The notes beneath the pieces were generated by a model. It was not told the origin of the DNA. It ran no database searches and saw only the letters and a program-made list of their open reading frames with translations. Below are positions 1-10,745 of a DNA stretch of 64,000 nucleotides, one piece after another (position 1 is the stretch's first letter; every line of letters starts with the position of its first letter). A program made the translations under genes and the position numbers. The stretch comes from Hymenopellis radicata. Lineage: Eukaryota > Basidiomycota > Agaricomycetes > Agaricales > Physalacriaceae. The DNA lies in NCBI GenBank assembly GCA_015501595.1, contig JADNRX010000132.1, positions 62,001-126,000 of the forward strand. Direction: 5' to 3'.

Positions 1-416
1 TAGTAGACCACGTACCAGCTACGGCCAAGCGCACTCGTTCGCACTCGTTGTCAAAGAAAAACGGGACGTCGACTGACATTTTCACGGAACCATACATGTT
101 CCACGGTCCACCGGGCACCTCCCTCAACGCTTCTGCCCTACACCCCCTTCCTGAGAACACTGGGACGGTTCCCTTGGAATCGACCCTCTATTACGATTCG
201 ACCGCCGATTTCGGTTTTCTGGGGCCAGAACTGGATGGGATATCTCATTCTGCTTCGGCAGTGCCGCCACCTCCAGATGATGGAAATCCTTTCGTGACTG
301 CCCAAAAACTGTGGGACGCATGGGCAAAAGACAAGTACGTAGCAGCGACACCTCGTCATCACAGATCCTATTCACACCTCGTTTCAGTCTGGACCTCAGC
401 GCGGTACTCTAAGTAG
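1..416 (+). CDS. C-terminal end of an unrecognised protein (5' end outside window)
   Basis: The frame is open from base 3 to the stop TAG at 414-416, so the start codon lies left of the window; about 137 residues are visible. The visible part opens with a basic Ser/Arg stretch (RTRSHS), continues with a Pro/Gly-containing acidic region and ends in WTSARYSK. I recognise no domain. The absence of any internal stop and the continuity to the window edge suggest a real terminal exon, but a short spurious frame cannot be excluded. Confidence 0.5.
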   Translation, partial: VDHVPATAKRTRSHSLSKKNGTSTDIFTEPYMFHGPPGTSLNASALHPLPENTGTVPLESTLYYDSTADFGFLGPELDGISHSASAVPPPPDDGNPFVTAQKLWDAWAKDKYVAATPRHHRSYSHLVSVWTSARYSK

Positions 417-509
417 ACGTACATCCAAGTTCAAGCGGTCCATTCCGGTGATTGTATAATGTGTACGATAGATATGTAAGATTGTCCCCAGAAGTTATGC
501 CTTGTCCCT

Positions 510-1804
510 TCATACCTCTAGGAACTTCAGAACACCCTGTAATTGGAGTCTGGGCATCTTGGTTCTCACAAACCGCTCGGCCTCCGCCTGCAGAGGCAAG
601 CTAACCAGGAAAGACCAAGAAACCGACCGGAGCTTCATCTTCACCAACGCGTTCTCAACGTCTTGCCATGGAAAATCTTCCAAATTCGAGACCCTCTGCT
701 TGAATACGATCGAGGTTCTGATTTCTTCTAGCGCAGGAGCATTGGAAAGCTGCCGTATTAGAGTAGGCATCCACGAGAAGTTGATCCCTAGCGCCGGGAT
801 GATGCATATCAAGTCGAAGTGCACGTATTTCAGAGCTGTATTGACCGAAAGATCGATGAAATGGCGGACGGATTCTGTGCAGGACATGATGAGTATCGTT
901 TCTGAGAAATCAGCTAGCTAGGCCTCACTTGATACAAAATCGTATCCAAGAGTCGAAGGCATTTGCCACTGTATGCAGAGCTTCTGCAGATGTGTAGTGC
1001 GTCGGAGGAATTCGCCCACTAATGGATACGCATCGGCACTGCCTGGCATAGGCAACGTCAGCTCGGTGATACATGGCCTTGGAGACGCCCTGATAAGCCA
1101 GCGCATCACATCCGTAAACGCGTCGAGCACGTCAACGTCCACGGCGCGAAGACGCAAGGGGACGTGATAGCGCAGTGGCTCAAAGTACGCTCTGAAGCAA
1201 GCACCACCACGTTCAAAAGCTCTAAAGACTGGAGCTGAGGCAAGGAGGATAAAAGTCCGATCAAGTCCTTGGAGTCGGTGAACCGGCCGCGCTGGACCAT
1301 GAGGTGTGTAACCTCGCGAAAGCCGTCCTGAAGTGCGAGTCTCGTCGTACGCGGGGAGGAAGTATTGTCGATGTTAGAGAGAGCTAGGAGCTTGACATCT
1401 GGGAGGGCTCTAGCAAAGTCGGGGAGCACCTTGCGAACATACGGCTGCTCGTTCCCAGTGCGGGTGTCGTGGAATTCCAGCGCCTTCACGTATGGCGCAA
1501 TGGAGGGAGATGACGATGAGATACAGCGTAGAAAACGTTCGGCTTGATGCAAAGACCGAATTGAGATGGTCTTGTGGAGATAGGGCCGTACGTGCCATAA
1601 CCAGGCCTTACAGGTGAGAGCGCATATCTCGAGCGAACCGGAGGATCTCTGCCCCCGCACCTCAGGCTCCATGTCAGCGATCAAGTCGATCACTTCCTGC
1701 CATAGTTCCAGAGGAAGTACAGTCGTAAATGCCTAGACTGTATGTCAGAAGGTAGTTGAAAACATAAACTGTTTATGTACCTTCGATTCAGAGGAGGTGC
1801 TCAT
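510..1804 (-). CDS. F-box protein with leucine-rich-repeat-like C-terminus (F-box A)
   Basis: Probable substrate adaptor of an SCF ubiquitin ligase. The first exon is tiny (MSTSSESK from the ATG at 1804), followed by an intron of about 50 nt (donor gtacat, acceptor ctag); the second exon opens with the F-box core LPLELWQEVIDLI and continues into hydrophobic repeats (LPDVKLLALSN, LPQLQSLELLN). The frame must shift near 1158-1161, where a GGGG run (CCCC on the coding strand) lies: one extra C would join the upstream part to RLRAVDVDVLDAF. A further change of frame occurs near 885-930, where an in-frame TAG is followed by a short possible intron. The gene may be intact with assembly errors or may be decaying. 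F-box identification is confident; exon borders are not. Confidence 0.65.
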
Positions 1805-2201
1805 GACCGTAGCTGTGCAAGAGTTGATTGACGTCAACGGTCACCAGACAGTTCCGGGCCTGAGGCCTCCGCACATTGCTTCATGCTGCATTGTCAAGTA
1901 CCGTTACGGCTACAAGAAGATAAGTATAACTTAAATGTTTGTGATTGAACTGCAAATTGTAAGTAATGGGCACAGAGCTTGCAATTCTACCAGTAGTACT
2001 ACTATCAATCAATTGTATATGGGAACGAATACAAGTGAGGTGCTGCGTGCCAGGCTGGACGAAACGGCGGTAAAGAAGAACATACAAAACTCGTCGCGCA
2101 GGAAAGAGGAACGGGCAGGACGAATGAAGCTCTCGGGTAAGGAGAGCTTGTCGCATTGATGCGAATGGGGGAAGGGGTAGTACAGAGAGTTTAATGTTGA
2201 G

Positions 2202-3763
2202 CTAAACTTGAGCGACGGGAGCAGGAGTTTCGGCGTCGGGACGGGCGTCCACCTTGTGCTTGTGTTCGCGGGGGATGTTGATGAATGCGTACTGGAGGAA
2301 ATGTCAGAAATAGCATCGTCAGACATAGGAATAACGTACGTCGAAAGCATCTTTGGAGGCGCTCGGGCCCGCGAAGAAAGGTGACATACCCATGCGCTGG
2401 ATCTTCTCGAATATAGCAGCGATGGGGCTCAGCTCGGACTTGACCGTCAAGAGAATCTGACCGAAGGGGAGGCGGGGTTTTCTCGCAAGAGATCTCTGCC
2501 AGAAAATGGGTATGGAGGAGGGCGACGTCCCTCACGTTTGGGACCCTCAAACTGGTTGAGAAGTGCTTCCAAGGCGACAAAGTCGGCTTCATCGTTGAGT
2601 TCAATCTTCAATATGTCGATGAAGTCGTGGCCATTGGTCTGCATGGTGCTAAGGGCGGACTCGGTAGTCTCGAGGACTGAGAATTTGGCACGAGTGGAGT
2701 CGGCAGGAACGCCAGCACCGAACTATAAGAGCAGTCAGTACGGCGGGAGACAGTTACAAAGGCATGAACGTACAGATTCCACCTTGCTGTCATATCCAAA
2801 CACCACGCAGCCTTCGGATTCCTTGAGGACACTTCCCTCGAATGAAGACTCGCCGGCTATACCTAAAATCCATGTTGGAATACGCAATGGCGATTGTCGA
2901 AGCTTGGCTTACCGATGGAGTAGACAACGCATTCCTCCTTGGCGGCGATACGTTCGAAGCCACAGACCCACGATTCGCCTAGAAGCTGCATGGTATGAGG
3001 GCAGCGCAAGGACTCCACGTCAGATTGCGCTATGGGCTTGGTTAGCTACTAAAGCCGAACATTCGACGAATAACTTACGGATTTCCTCGTCATTGCCCTG
3101 CTTCTCGTGGTGATGCTGGTGCTCTTCGTGTCTATGGGGCGGCGGTCCTTGGTGGTAGTGCTCAGGACGAGGAGGCCTTTCCTGGAAATCACCATGGTCT
3201 TCATGCCTATGAGGCGGTGGGCCCCAGAAATGTGGCGGAGGCGGCCCGTGATGATAGTGATGATGCTCGTCCTCATCGCTCCAGTGTGCAGGCGGCGGGG
3301 GCATACCTTCGGGATGATCATGGTGGTGGCCAGGCGGAGGAGGACCCCAAAAATGTGGCGGACCGTTATGGTGAGGGCCGTGCTGAGAGGGAGGCGGCGG
3401 AGGCATGCCTTCGGCGTGGCCGTCATGTCTTTCGGGAGGGGGACCCCAGAATGGCTTGTGTTCGTGGTGATGGTGTTCGGGAGGAGGGCCCCAGGCATAT
3501 GGGCGACCATCATGCGCAGGAGGAGGACCCCAGTGATGGGGAGGATGTTCCCAGCCTTGCTCGCCAGTCATGCGACCGCAGTACATAGCGTTGACTTCAC
3601 CGCGAGAGCCGAAGTCGAATGGGGGCGGGCGGGGACCCCATCTGGGACCTGGGAAGGGAGACGCAGGTGGAGAGATGACATGGAAAAGAATGAAAACGAG
3701 TGACACGACGATAAACGTCAGGATATAGCGCGGGTGACGCGCTGTGAAGCTTTCGACAGGCAT
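2202..3763 (-). CDS. Type II membrane protein: His/Pro-rich stalk fused to a METTL24-like methyltransferase domain
   Basis: Starts at the ATG at 3763 with a short cytosolic tail and one membrane segment (residues about 14-30, ILTFIVVSLVFILFHVI). Residues about 55-220 are a low-complexity stalk of repeated HFWGPPP, HHGPPP and EGMPPPP units, extremely rich in His and Pro. After an intron (donor gtaagt at 3078) come exons reading CPHTMQLLGESWVCGFERI, VYSIGIAGESSFEGSVL, VVFGYDS and NGHDFIDILKIEL, the signature order of the fungal methyltransferase family related to METTL24 (Methyltransf_22/FkbM-like). The last exons read LPFGQILLTVK and end at a TAG at 2202-2204. The exon junction near 2490-2535 does not keep phase with the best splice signals, so one border or one base is wrong. 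Substrate unknown; the topology suggests the secretory lumen. Confidence 0.7.
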
Positions 3764-4853
3764 CGCAGAGCTTGGGTGCGGTGCGAGAGCAGAATGAATC
3801 CATCGACGGCGCTATCGCGTTTTAAAAAGATCACGTCCGCAGCAATCCACAGTCAACGCGCCGCGAGTTCGATCAATCCCTGACATTTCTAAGTACCGAC
3901 TGACCGGCTTTGCGCAGAAGTCGAGATTTATTATCCTGAACGTAGTTAAAAAGACATGGATAATATGAGCGACGCTTTCGAGCTGCAGAAATCCCTTACA
4001 TTTCTGAATTTTCAGGCTTCCAGCCTGCACGAGTCTGGTTGTCACCCCTGGGCGATCCAAGTTGTCGGTTTTCGTGGTGTTTTGAGTGCCAGATTCGATT
4101 GGACCCTTCACTTCGATTGCGAATCCGATGATGGTTGGTTCTTCCGATGCGTAGTACTAGCTGCGCTAGGACCGGAATTTCAGCCGCCGCTCTGAGCTAA
4201 GTACTGTTGATAGCACCACAGAAGCCAAGTGTTATGGGTCCAGATGCTTGTATATGTGCGTTCCATCGCACACTCGGTGTCGGGATTGAAGATGTCGATG
4301 AGTAACCCTGCCGGATCCACGCTTGCCAGCTTTCTAAATTGGGATGTCAACGTCTATCGTACTATCATGACGCATTCTCTTGGGAGCCACGTAGTAATGA
4401 ACCTTTAACACGAACCTTTTGCCGCTTTAAGAGCCATAAATAGTCCATCCAGCTGTCACTGGTGTGTCCACTGTCCTCCTGGCGCCAGGAACATTGATCC
4501 GTTCAACGTCGTTTGTATCTATTTCAATCTAGGACGTTTCGAATGCTAATTGCAAGTTTGATGTTGAACTTGACAACAATGACATGCCCGAGACAGAGCG
4601 ATAGCGAGTCACTGGAGCGTATCCAGCGAGAACTGTCACAAGAGCTCAGAGCTGCAGCATGACCATCCGCAGGCGGCAAGTTGAAAGCGACAGTTTACGG
4701 CAGAGCTAGACTTTGCAGCGGCCCCGATAATTCTGTAGGACGATGCGTTTGTGATCAACCTGGGCTTTCCTTTGCTCCTCCGACGAGCTGCAACTGTTGG
4801 AGTGTGTGTTTTCGGGACTTGAAGATGGAAGACATAGTCGGTAGTCGACAAGG
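3764..4853. other. Intergenic stretch, nothing recognised
   Basis: About 1.1 kb between the methyltransferase start and the first MITE. Only short frames are present on both strands and none carries a recognisable motif or splice-joined continuation. It probably contains the methyltransferase promoter. Confidence 0.5.
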
Positions 4854-5110
4854 TACTGTACGGTTTCGACCGTAAGTTCGCATAACGCGTCACGCGGGCC
4901 CGAGAACCGAACTTAGCTTAAATCATAACGCATCACGGACCTCAAATCCAGGGTCATATCACCCAAAATGGCACAAATTTCGCTCCCGCCTACGGCGGGA
5001 CGTCCAAATAAGGTAGGTCGGGGCTCCGTGCCTGAGAACGAACTTGTTTCCTGTAAGTTCGTTGCATAACACGTCACACCCCACGAACTTACGGTCGAAA
5101 CGGTACAGTA
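4854..5110. mobile_element. TA-flanked MITE 1 (257 bp)
   Basis: Perfectly opposed ends: the left end reads TACTGTACGGTTTCGACCG and the right end is the reverse complement with one mismatch; the inverted match continues through about 27 bp (TAAGTTCG). The outermost TA pairs may be the TA target duplication typical of Tc1/mariner-type insertions. No coding capacity. Related ends occur at 10084-10352 and 10541-10693. Confidence 0.8.
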
Positions 5111-5630
5111 GTCGTAACAACGGTTCATAGATACGCGCTGGGTGTGCAGAGAAGTGAATATTTCGTCTCGAGCTTCAATATGGTCGGATCTCAAGTAAAC
5201 TTCCAAGTTCCCAAAATGGTCACTTGATGTTCCAACATTCAATCGTTTAGGGTGGTGCAGTAAACCCTAGGTTTTAACGGTATTGATACGGTATTGAAAC
5301 TGTCGGGGGTCGGGAGGTCGGTTTCGATACCAGCACATGATCAATTCACGTGATGGCGCGCTGGCGCCCAGAGAAGCTGAGAGTCGCGGGACGAGGGCGG
5401 GATGAGGGCGGCAAGGCACTGCGCCACATCACGTGTCAAAAACACGTGCCGGTATCGAAACCACTAACGGTTTCAAAACTAGGGCCTCCCGGGCGGTCGG
5501 TATCAATACCGTTTAGGGTTCGAAAGTCCAGTTAAGTCAGGTTAAGTGACCTTAATCTGACTTGACCGGTGACCGGACCGGTCACGCAAATCCGGGATTT
5601 TGCCTGACCGTTAACCGTGACCGGTTAAGC

Positions 5631-6811
5631 CCAGTGAAAACCCCGTAGTGTGAAAACCTGTGAGAACTTGCCAGAGACGTTCGATCAAGGGTCTTCTCAA
5701 GCACGAGGAAGTCTAAGAGTCTGTGATCGTGTCAGAGCATCACCATCAAGATTAGCTACGTTTCACTTCTAAAAACTATCAAGCCTTCCTTATTCCATCT
5801 GCTGTCATCGTGTCACATATTCGTGCCCTTCGCTGTTTGCAAGAGTCTCGTCCAAGTCCCTCCGAGTCCACTGAGTCGGAGTTTGAATCGACTTGGCAAA
5901 TGTTCGAATTGCCCTCGAGTGACCTTGCCTTCTTACCATGACCATTCTTGTGTGCGGTAGCTGTCTCCGTCCCTCTGCTCTGCTCAAGTGGGCCATGGCC
6001 TTCTCCTGACATCTATTGACCTGTAGGAACTGTACTCGTATGGTACCGCTCATTGGACCCGCCAGCAACTGTTGTCGTGCACGGACGTTGTCATTGTCGT
6101 CGGGTTTGGCATCACGGTGGTTTTGCCAAGGTGTGTACCACCCTGTCACCAACATCCCCTACTCATTCGAACCACAAGGCTGTTAACAACACGACCTGCC
6201 TGGACTGCAAGGCAGTGATCCGTGGTGAGGCTTCTTGCTGTTACGAATTAATGGTTACTCATTGTCTGTTCATAGTACAAAGACGACGCAGCACAAAGAA
6301 TGACGATAACTAAGTGGACTTCGGAATACGATGAGAATACGAGGAAGGATGGAGTGGCAGGCGCAAGGCGGTGGTGCGGTATGTCCGTGACCATGCCCGC
6401 CGCCGGCGTGGGGTGTATTGCTCTTAGAGCTGTTGCCGATGAACGGGACAGCCAGCGGAGGACTGGTTGATTACTACGGTACACGTCGCCCCAAAGGCAT
6501 TAGAATAGTTTACTTTATGCTATCCTCGAGCGCAATAGAGCAACTTTTTGGCATCTAAATTTTATTGTGCGATGATACTGGGGTTATGCAATTGATTGGC
6601 CAATGCTAGCAAAGGAAAGGATTGTGCCCGGTCGTGCGTAGTCGTGTGCCATCTGTTTTACAAGATCACACACTCTGGGAAGCTCTCTCCCACAAATATC
6701 TAGTCTAAAATATCGTGTCAGATCGTTTTATTCCTTGCCACAGCATGAAATCAGGGTCTAGGGATTTTTTCACTCTACGAGACGATCTGACACTGGGGGG
6801 TTTTCACTGGG
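5631..6811. mobile_element. Inner hAT-like element nested in the 5514-8899 element
   Basis: Ends read CCAGTGAAAACCCC on the left and GGGGTTTTCACTGG on the right. The flanks carry GGTTAAGC (5623-5630 and 6812-6819), a 7-8 bp target duplication depending on where the terminal C/G is assigned. CAGTG ends plus 8-bp duplications are typical of hAT elements. About 1.18 kb long; only short frames without recognisable motifs, so non-autonomous. Confidence 0.7.
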
Positions 6812-6922
6812 GGTTAAGCTACGCCCGGTCAGCCAGTTTTAACCGGTTAAGACTGTAACCGAGTCAAGACCGGTCATGATTGGTCGTGACCGCAATTAGA
6901 ACGAACAAAATGAGAGTAGCAA

Positions 6923-6987
6923 GGATTGAACAAAGGACCTTCACCACTCAAGGCCGCAAGGGAGTGAACGTACAACCCACTGCACCA
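6923..6987 (-). ncRNA. tRNA-like pol III promoter (A and B boxes), SINE-like
   Basis: On the minus strand TGGTGCAGTGGG (6987-6976) fits the A-box consensus and GTTCAATCC (6931-6923) fits the B-box consensus, 44 bp apart, as in tRNA-derived SINEs. The arms around the B box do not pair as a T stem, so this is not a working tRNA. It lies inside a hAT-like element. A chance match is possible because both boxes are degenerate. Confidence 0.4.
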
Positions 6988-7680
6988 TCAGGGCGTACCC
7001 TGTTAGCACTCCTAGGGCCCTATCCCGGTACGAACATGCTACACTTCCGAACATTGCTATGCAACTCCTGATTTTCTTGGTTTTGATGTTTTCTCCACTC
7101 AGCTGGGCCACTTGCCCCTATAGATACTTCTAAAATTCAAGAGTAAGATGTATGTATACATTCATAATGAAACATCACATCAATCTAGTTGAGAGTTGTC
7201 AGATACTTCAATGTATGGAAGTTCAATGGTACTTATTGGCGAGTATTGTCTTGCCCTCAGCCAAAAATAGGTAAAATTCAAAGTTGCAGAAATCACTCGT
7301 AAGAATACATCCCGGCATATCCGAACGTGAGCGCGGCACTCGTTGTGGCTTCGTAGCCATCCCGAGGTCGCGAAAAGTGTCCGGTCCGATCATCCGAGTG
7401 GTGATCGAGACGCTTTTTTGTGGTCGATCTCGTCCTCAGACCACCACCACCTCGCGACACCTGGACTCCGACGACCCGACCTTGGGACGCAGGTCTTCCA
7501 GGTGTCCTTCATCTGCAATCTATCGCTTTTTTTCCCTTGTTTCGTGGATATGCGGGCTTCAAGAGCCCCGGCGGCCCCGTTGGACGCGTAAGCCCTCCAA
7601 CGAGGCTGCAAATCTTCGACGACGATGATGGAGACCCCCCACGGGTTAGAGGCCTTAGGAGATTGTCTTGGGGACCCGAC

Positions 7681-8367
7681 GCCGCGCTGTTTGCTGACAG
7701 GCGGTGTCGTTAAGGTGCGTATTGTTTGTAGTTTAATATGACCTTATCCTTATTCATAGGACTGCACCTCTAGGATGACTACCCCACCACGAGGACCGCG
7801 ACCACGTCTCCACGACGACGGCGACTACGCCGCCCCCACCACCTCCACAGTGTCGACGCGAGCATAACCCGGATACGACTTCCCCTACCCAAATAAAGAC
7901 GACGACCCTGTCAAAACTAGGATACACCATCAGCACCACAGTTTTCCTCTCCGGCAGCGACAATGACGACAAGAACACGCGTAAGCCCCGGTGAGGCAGC
8001 AGATCACAATTATGAAAAGAACTCGACGCCGCGCTGTCTGCTGGCAGGCAGCGTCGTCAAGGTGCGTGTTCTTTTCTCTATTATTGATAGTAAATGACCT
8101 GAACTGCCGCAGCCACAGCAGCAGCACGACGACGACGGCAGGAGCACCGCAATGACGACGTTGACGTCGCCTCTACGGCGGCGACCACGACGGCACCCCA
8201 CCGCGACCACTACGACTATAGGATCACTACACGGCAACGACATCCATAGGCGTCACGACCACAATCTTCACGCACAACCATGGCGACCTCTGCGGGATAG
8301 ACGGCTTGGGAGCCCACCGCGCTGTCTGCTGACAGGCGGTGTCGTTAAGGTGCGCGTCTTTTCTTAT
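7681..8367. repeat. Three direct copies of a ~50-bp motif spaced ~290-350 bp
   Basis: Near-identical copies at about 7681-7731, 8029-8079 and 8317-8367 share CGCGCTGTCTGCTGACAGGC followed by GTGTCGTTAAGGTGCG and a T-rich tail. Each is followed by sequence rich in GACGAC-type triplets. Each copy also contains a perfect-looking 5' splice signal AAGGTGCG. Function unknown; part of the 5514-8899 element. Confidence 0.7.
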
Positions 8368-8941
8368 CAATACGAAGCTCACAGGATCACAAGGACGACA
8401 ACACCTCTGACAACAACGACATGACACGGAAAATATCAGCACGACAGTGCTCACGGTGGCCTCAATTTCTATTGGCACAACGATACACCACGGTGCTACG
8501 ACGGCGACACGAACTCAAGAAGACGACAATAATCAAGAGACACTCGACATATCTTCTCCCTTCCCAATCTCTGGCCACTCTTCTGCCCCATGCTCTCGCG
8601 GCCGTGTAGCATGTGTATAATGTTGTATGGTCGAGAGGCATGGGGTCAATCGTGCACCGCGAATTGCAGCCCGTGCTAGTTAGCATGGGCTTGCTCGTCT
8701 GGCACGAACGAATTTTACCGGTTATGACCGGTTATGGCCAGTTACCTGCGGTCTTGTAAAATCCTAGCTTCGGGCTTAACCGTTGACCGTAACCGGTCAA
8801 ATCGTGTGACCGGTCATCGGTCATCGGTCAAATTTTCGGTCAGGTTAGGTCAGGTTAAGCGACTTAACCGGTCAAGCTTAACCTGACTTTCAAACCCTAA
8901 TACCGTTATTAACACCCCCCGGAGGTTTACTGCGCCACCCT

Positions 8942-9878
8942 TAGGGTGGTGCAGTAAACTCTAGGTTTTGATACACCTCGGGTTTACTGCGGTTATTAAC
9001 GGTATTGATACGGTATTGAAACTGTCGGGGGTCGGGAGGTAGGTTTCGATACTGGCACGTGATCGCTTCACGTGACGGCGTGCTGGCGTTCGGAGAAGCT
9101 GAGAGTGGCGGGACAAAGGTGGGATGAGGGCGGCACACTAGGGTGGAGGAAGAATTCTGAATATGACACTTATTTACAAAATACTTATTTACAGGTAAAT
9201 TACTAGGTAAATTACACCTGGTCAACCAACGACCGGTTTTGGGGTGGTAAGTTACCTCACGTGACCTTAGTCAGGTGATGTACAGCCACCGGAAATTTGA
9301 CTTTGGTTGTTCCATGCTGACAGTGAGAAGAAGACAACTTTCTAGCATCAGAAACCTTGCAGCAACACTGTGGTGAACTCCCTAACTTATGGCCCAGTAG
9401 AGGTTTAATCGTAATAGTTTGATAAATCTCTGGAACCTTACTTATCTCCTCTGCCCAAACAGTAAACTTCAGTCTTGATTCTGTCATCAAGACTTATATA
9501 CACAGCTCTTACATTGTTGTGCCTGCTATATTTGTCCATTGTTTCACTTGACACCTTCCCCCCCTGGGCTGACTAGCCCAGCAGCAGAAATTTTGAAGGC
9601 AATTACACTAGGCGAAGACCCTGAGATAGCAGTCACGTGCCAGGTCACGTGAGGTAACTTACCATGTAAATTACCTAGTAAATAAGTCGGCCTGCGCCGG
9701 CCAAGGTAAATTACCCGGTAAATATCTCGAGGGACTTATTTCCCCCACCCTACGGCACACCGCTGCGCCACATCACGTGCTTACCATCACGTGCGGCGTG
9801 CCGGTATCGAAACCGTTAGAACTTAGAAACGGTTTCAAAACTAAGGCCTCCCGGGGGGTCGGTATCAATACCGTTACT
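8942..9878. mobile_element. TIR element family T, copy B (interrupted, right end missing)
   Basis: Begins TAGGGTGGTGCAGTAAACTC immediately after copy A ends, and reproduces the family's internal blocks up to GGTATCAATACCGTTACT. It is split by the 9139-9752 insertion, and its terminal GGTTTACTGCGCCACCC segment is absent because the 9879-10741 element begins there. Confidence 0.65.
9139..9752. mobile_element. hAT-like MITE (614 bp) with exact 8-bp target duplication
   Basis: Ends TAGGGTGGAGGAA and TTTCCCCCACCCTA are inverted; direct repeats CGGCACAC flank it at 9131-9138 and 9753-9760. Sub-terminal AGGTAAATTACC-type palindromes recur on both sides. No coding capacity. The intact target duplication suggests a comparatively recent insertion into copy B. 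Confidence 0.8.
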
Positions 9879-10083
9879 TAGGGTTGCGCAGGATACCTCG
9901 AATATCGCGCCGTTCAATATTTAACCAGTTAATAACGGTTAATAACCGGGTTATTAACACCCCCGCCGAGAGGTAAGTTTTGGGCGGTTATTAACCTATC
10001 ACATGATGCAGTCATGTGAGCAGGCGGGGCGCGTCGGGGCGGGATCGGTGAGGAGGAGAGTGATTTGTGGGTGAGAGGGCAGG

Positions 10084-10352
10084 TACTGTACAATTTCAAT
10101 CAATTCGTTGGTCACGGGTCACACCCAAATCCGACGAAATGTCACACAGGTCACGCGTCCCACAGCCATCTGACGAATTTACTAGCTGAAACTGACCCAA
10201 AAAGGCACCAAAATCAGCCCAAAATCGACGAAAATGAAAATGACGAATTTTTTTCCCGAGTCACGGCACCTTCGGCGCCGCGACGAATTCAAAATTTTGT
10301 CGCACCGGTCACACGTCACAAGGTGCGATGAATTGAACGAAATTGTACAGTA
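10084..10352. mobile_element. TA-flanked MITE 2 (269 bp)
   Basis: Left end TACTGTACAATTTCAATCAA and right end, reverse-complemented, TACTGTACAATTTCGTTCAA. Shares the TACTGTA terminus with MITE 1 and MITE 3 but differs internally. Confidence 0.75.
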
Positions 10353-10540
10353 ATGAGCCACTAAACCACATAGATTCATCAGAGGATAACTAGAACTTAA
10401 ATTGGACAATTTTGAAGCCACTGGACAGGTTTCTGAGGGTCTGAGGAGAAAGTTTTGCGTCAGACCGGAAAAATACGCCACATTGCATCACGCGTCCGGT
10501 TAATAACCGTCGGTTAATAACACCCCCCAAAATGAGGGTA

Positions 10541-10693
10541 TACTGTAGTATTTCGACCGTAAGTTCACAAAATTTTGAATTTTTTTACCTTCCCACGCCC
10601 GATAAGTGATCGGAGGTGTTTTCCGGTGTCCGATAAGGAAATTCGGAGGCCTTGTGACCTGTGACGTGAACTTACGGTCGAAATAGGACAGTA
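10541..10693. mobile_element. TA-flanked MITE 3 (153 bp)
   Basis: Ends TACTGTAGTATTTCGACCG and, reverse-complemented, TACTGTCCTATTTCGACCG; both continue TAAGTTCAC. Same terminal family as MITE 1. Confidence 0.75.
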
Positions 10694-10745
10694 TTCCGCC
10701 GAGGTTACTAACCGCCTCGGGGAATATACTGCGCAACCCTACCGT

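Larger units (their letters stand above)
5514..8899. mobile_element. hAT-like element inserted into copy A, with 8-bp target duplication
   Basis: Left end TAGGGTTCGAAAGTC and right end GACTTTCAAACCCTA are inverted repeats, and the element is flanked by an exact 8-bp direct repeat ATACCGTT (5506-5513 and 8900-8907). Both arms are rich in ACCGGTTAA-type motifs. The 3,386 bp interior holds another TIR element (5631-6811), a tRNA-like pol III promoter (6923-6987) and three copies of a 50-bp repeat (7681-8367). No transposase-like reading frame was seen, so it would be non-autonomous. Confidence 0.75.
5248..8942. mobile_element. TIR element family T, copy A (interrupted by a 3.4 kb insertion)
   Basis: Starts TAGGGTGGTGCAGTAAACC and ends with the inverted counterpart GGTTTACTGCGCCACCCT. 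Without the insertion at 5514-8899 it would be about 310 bp, the same as copy C at 10746-11075, with which it shares the internal palindromic blocks CGGTATTGATACGGTAT and GGTATCAATACCG. Non-coding. Copy B begins directly at its right end, giving a head-to-tail junction near 8941. Confidence 0.75.
9879..10741. mobile_element. TIR element (863 bp) hosting two MITEs
   Basis: Left end TAGGGTTGCGCAGGATA and right end, reverse-complemented, TAGGGTTGCGCAGTATA. Flanks CCGTTACT and CCGTTAGG agree at six of eight positions, so a target duplication is possible but imperfect. Two TA-flanked MITEs sit inside at 10084-10352 and 10541-10693. Non-coding. Confidence 0.6.

Noticed and set aside
3107..3703. Long plus-strand frames opposite the His/Pro-rich stalk
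   Set aside because: They mirror the low-complexity repeat on the coding strand and vanish where the repeat ends.
5514..5530. GGTTCGAAAGTCC resembling a tRNA B box at the left end of the 5514-8899 element
   Set aside because: It is part of the terminal inverted repeat and is repeated, inverted, at the right end; no A box lies upstream at a suitable distance.
7284..7713. Overlapping plus-strand reading frames of 82-114 codons
   Set aside because: Three frames overlap with no motif, and the region belongs to a transposon rich in GAC triplets that keeps frames open by composition.
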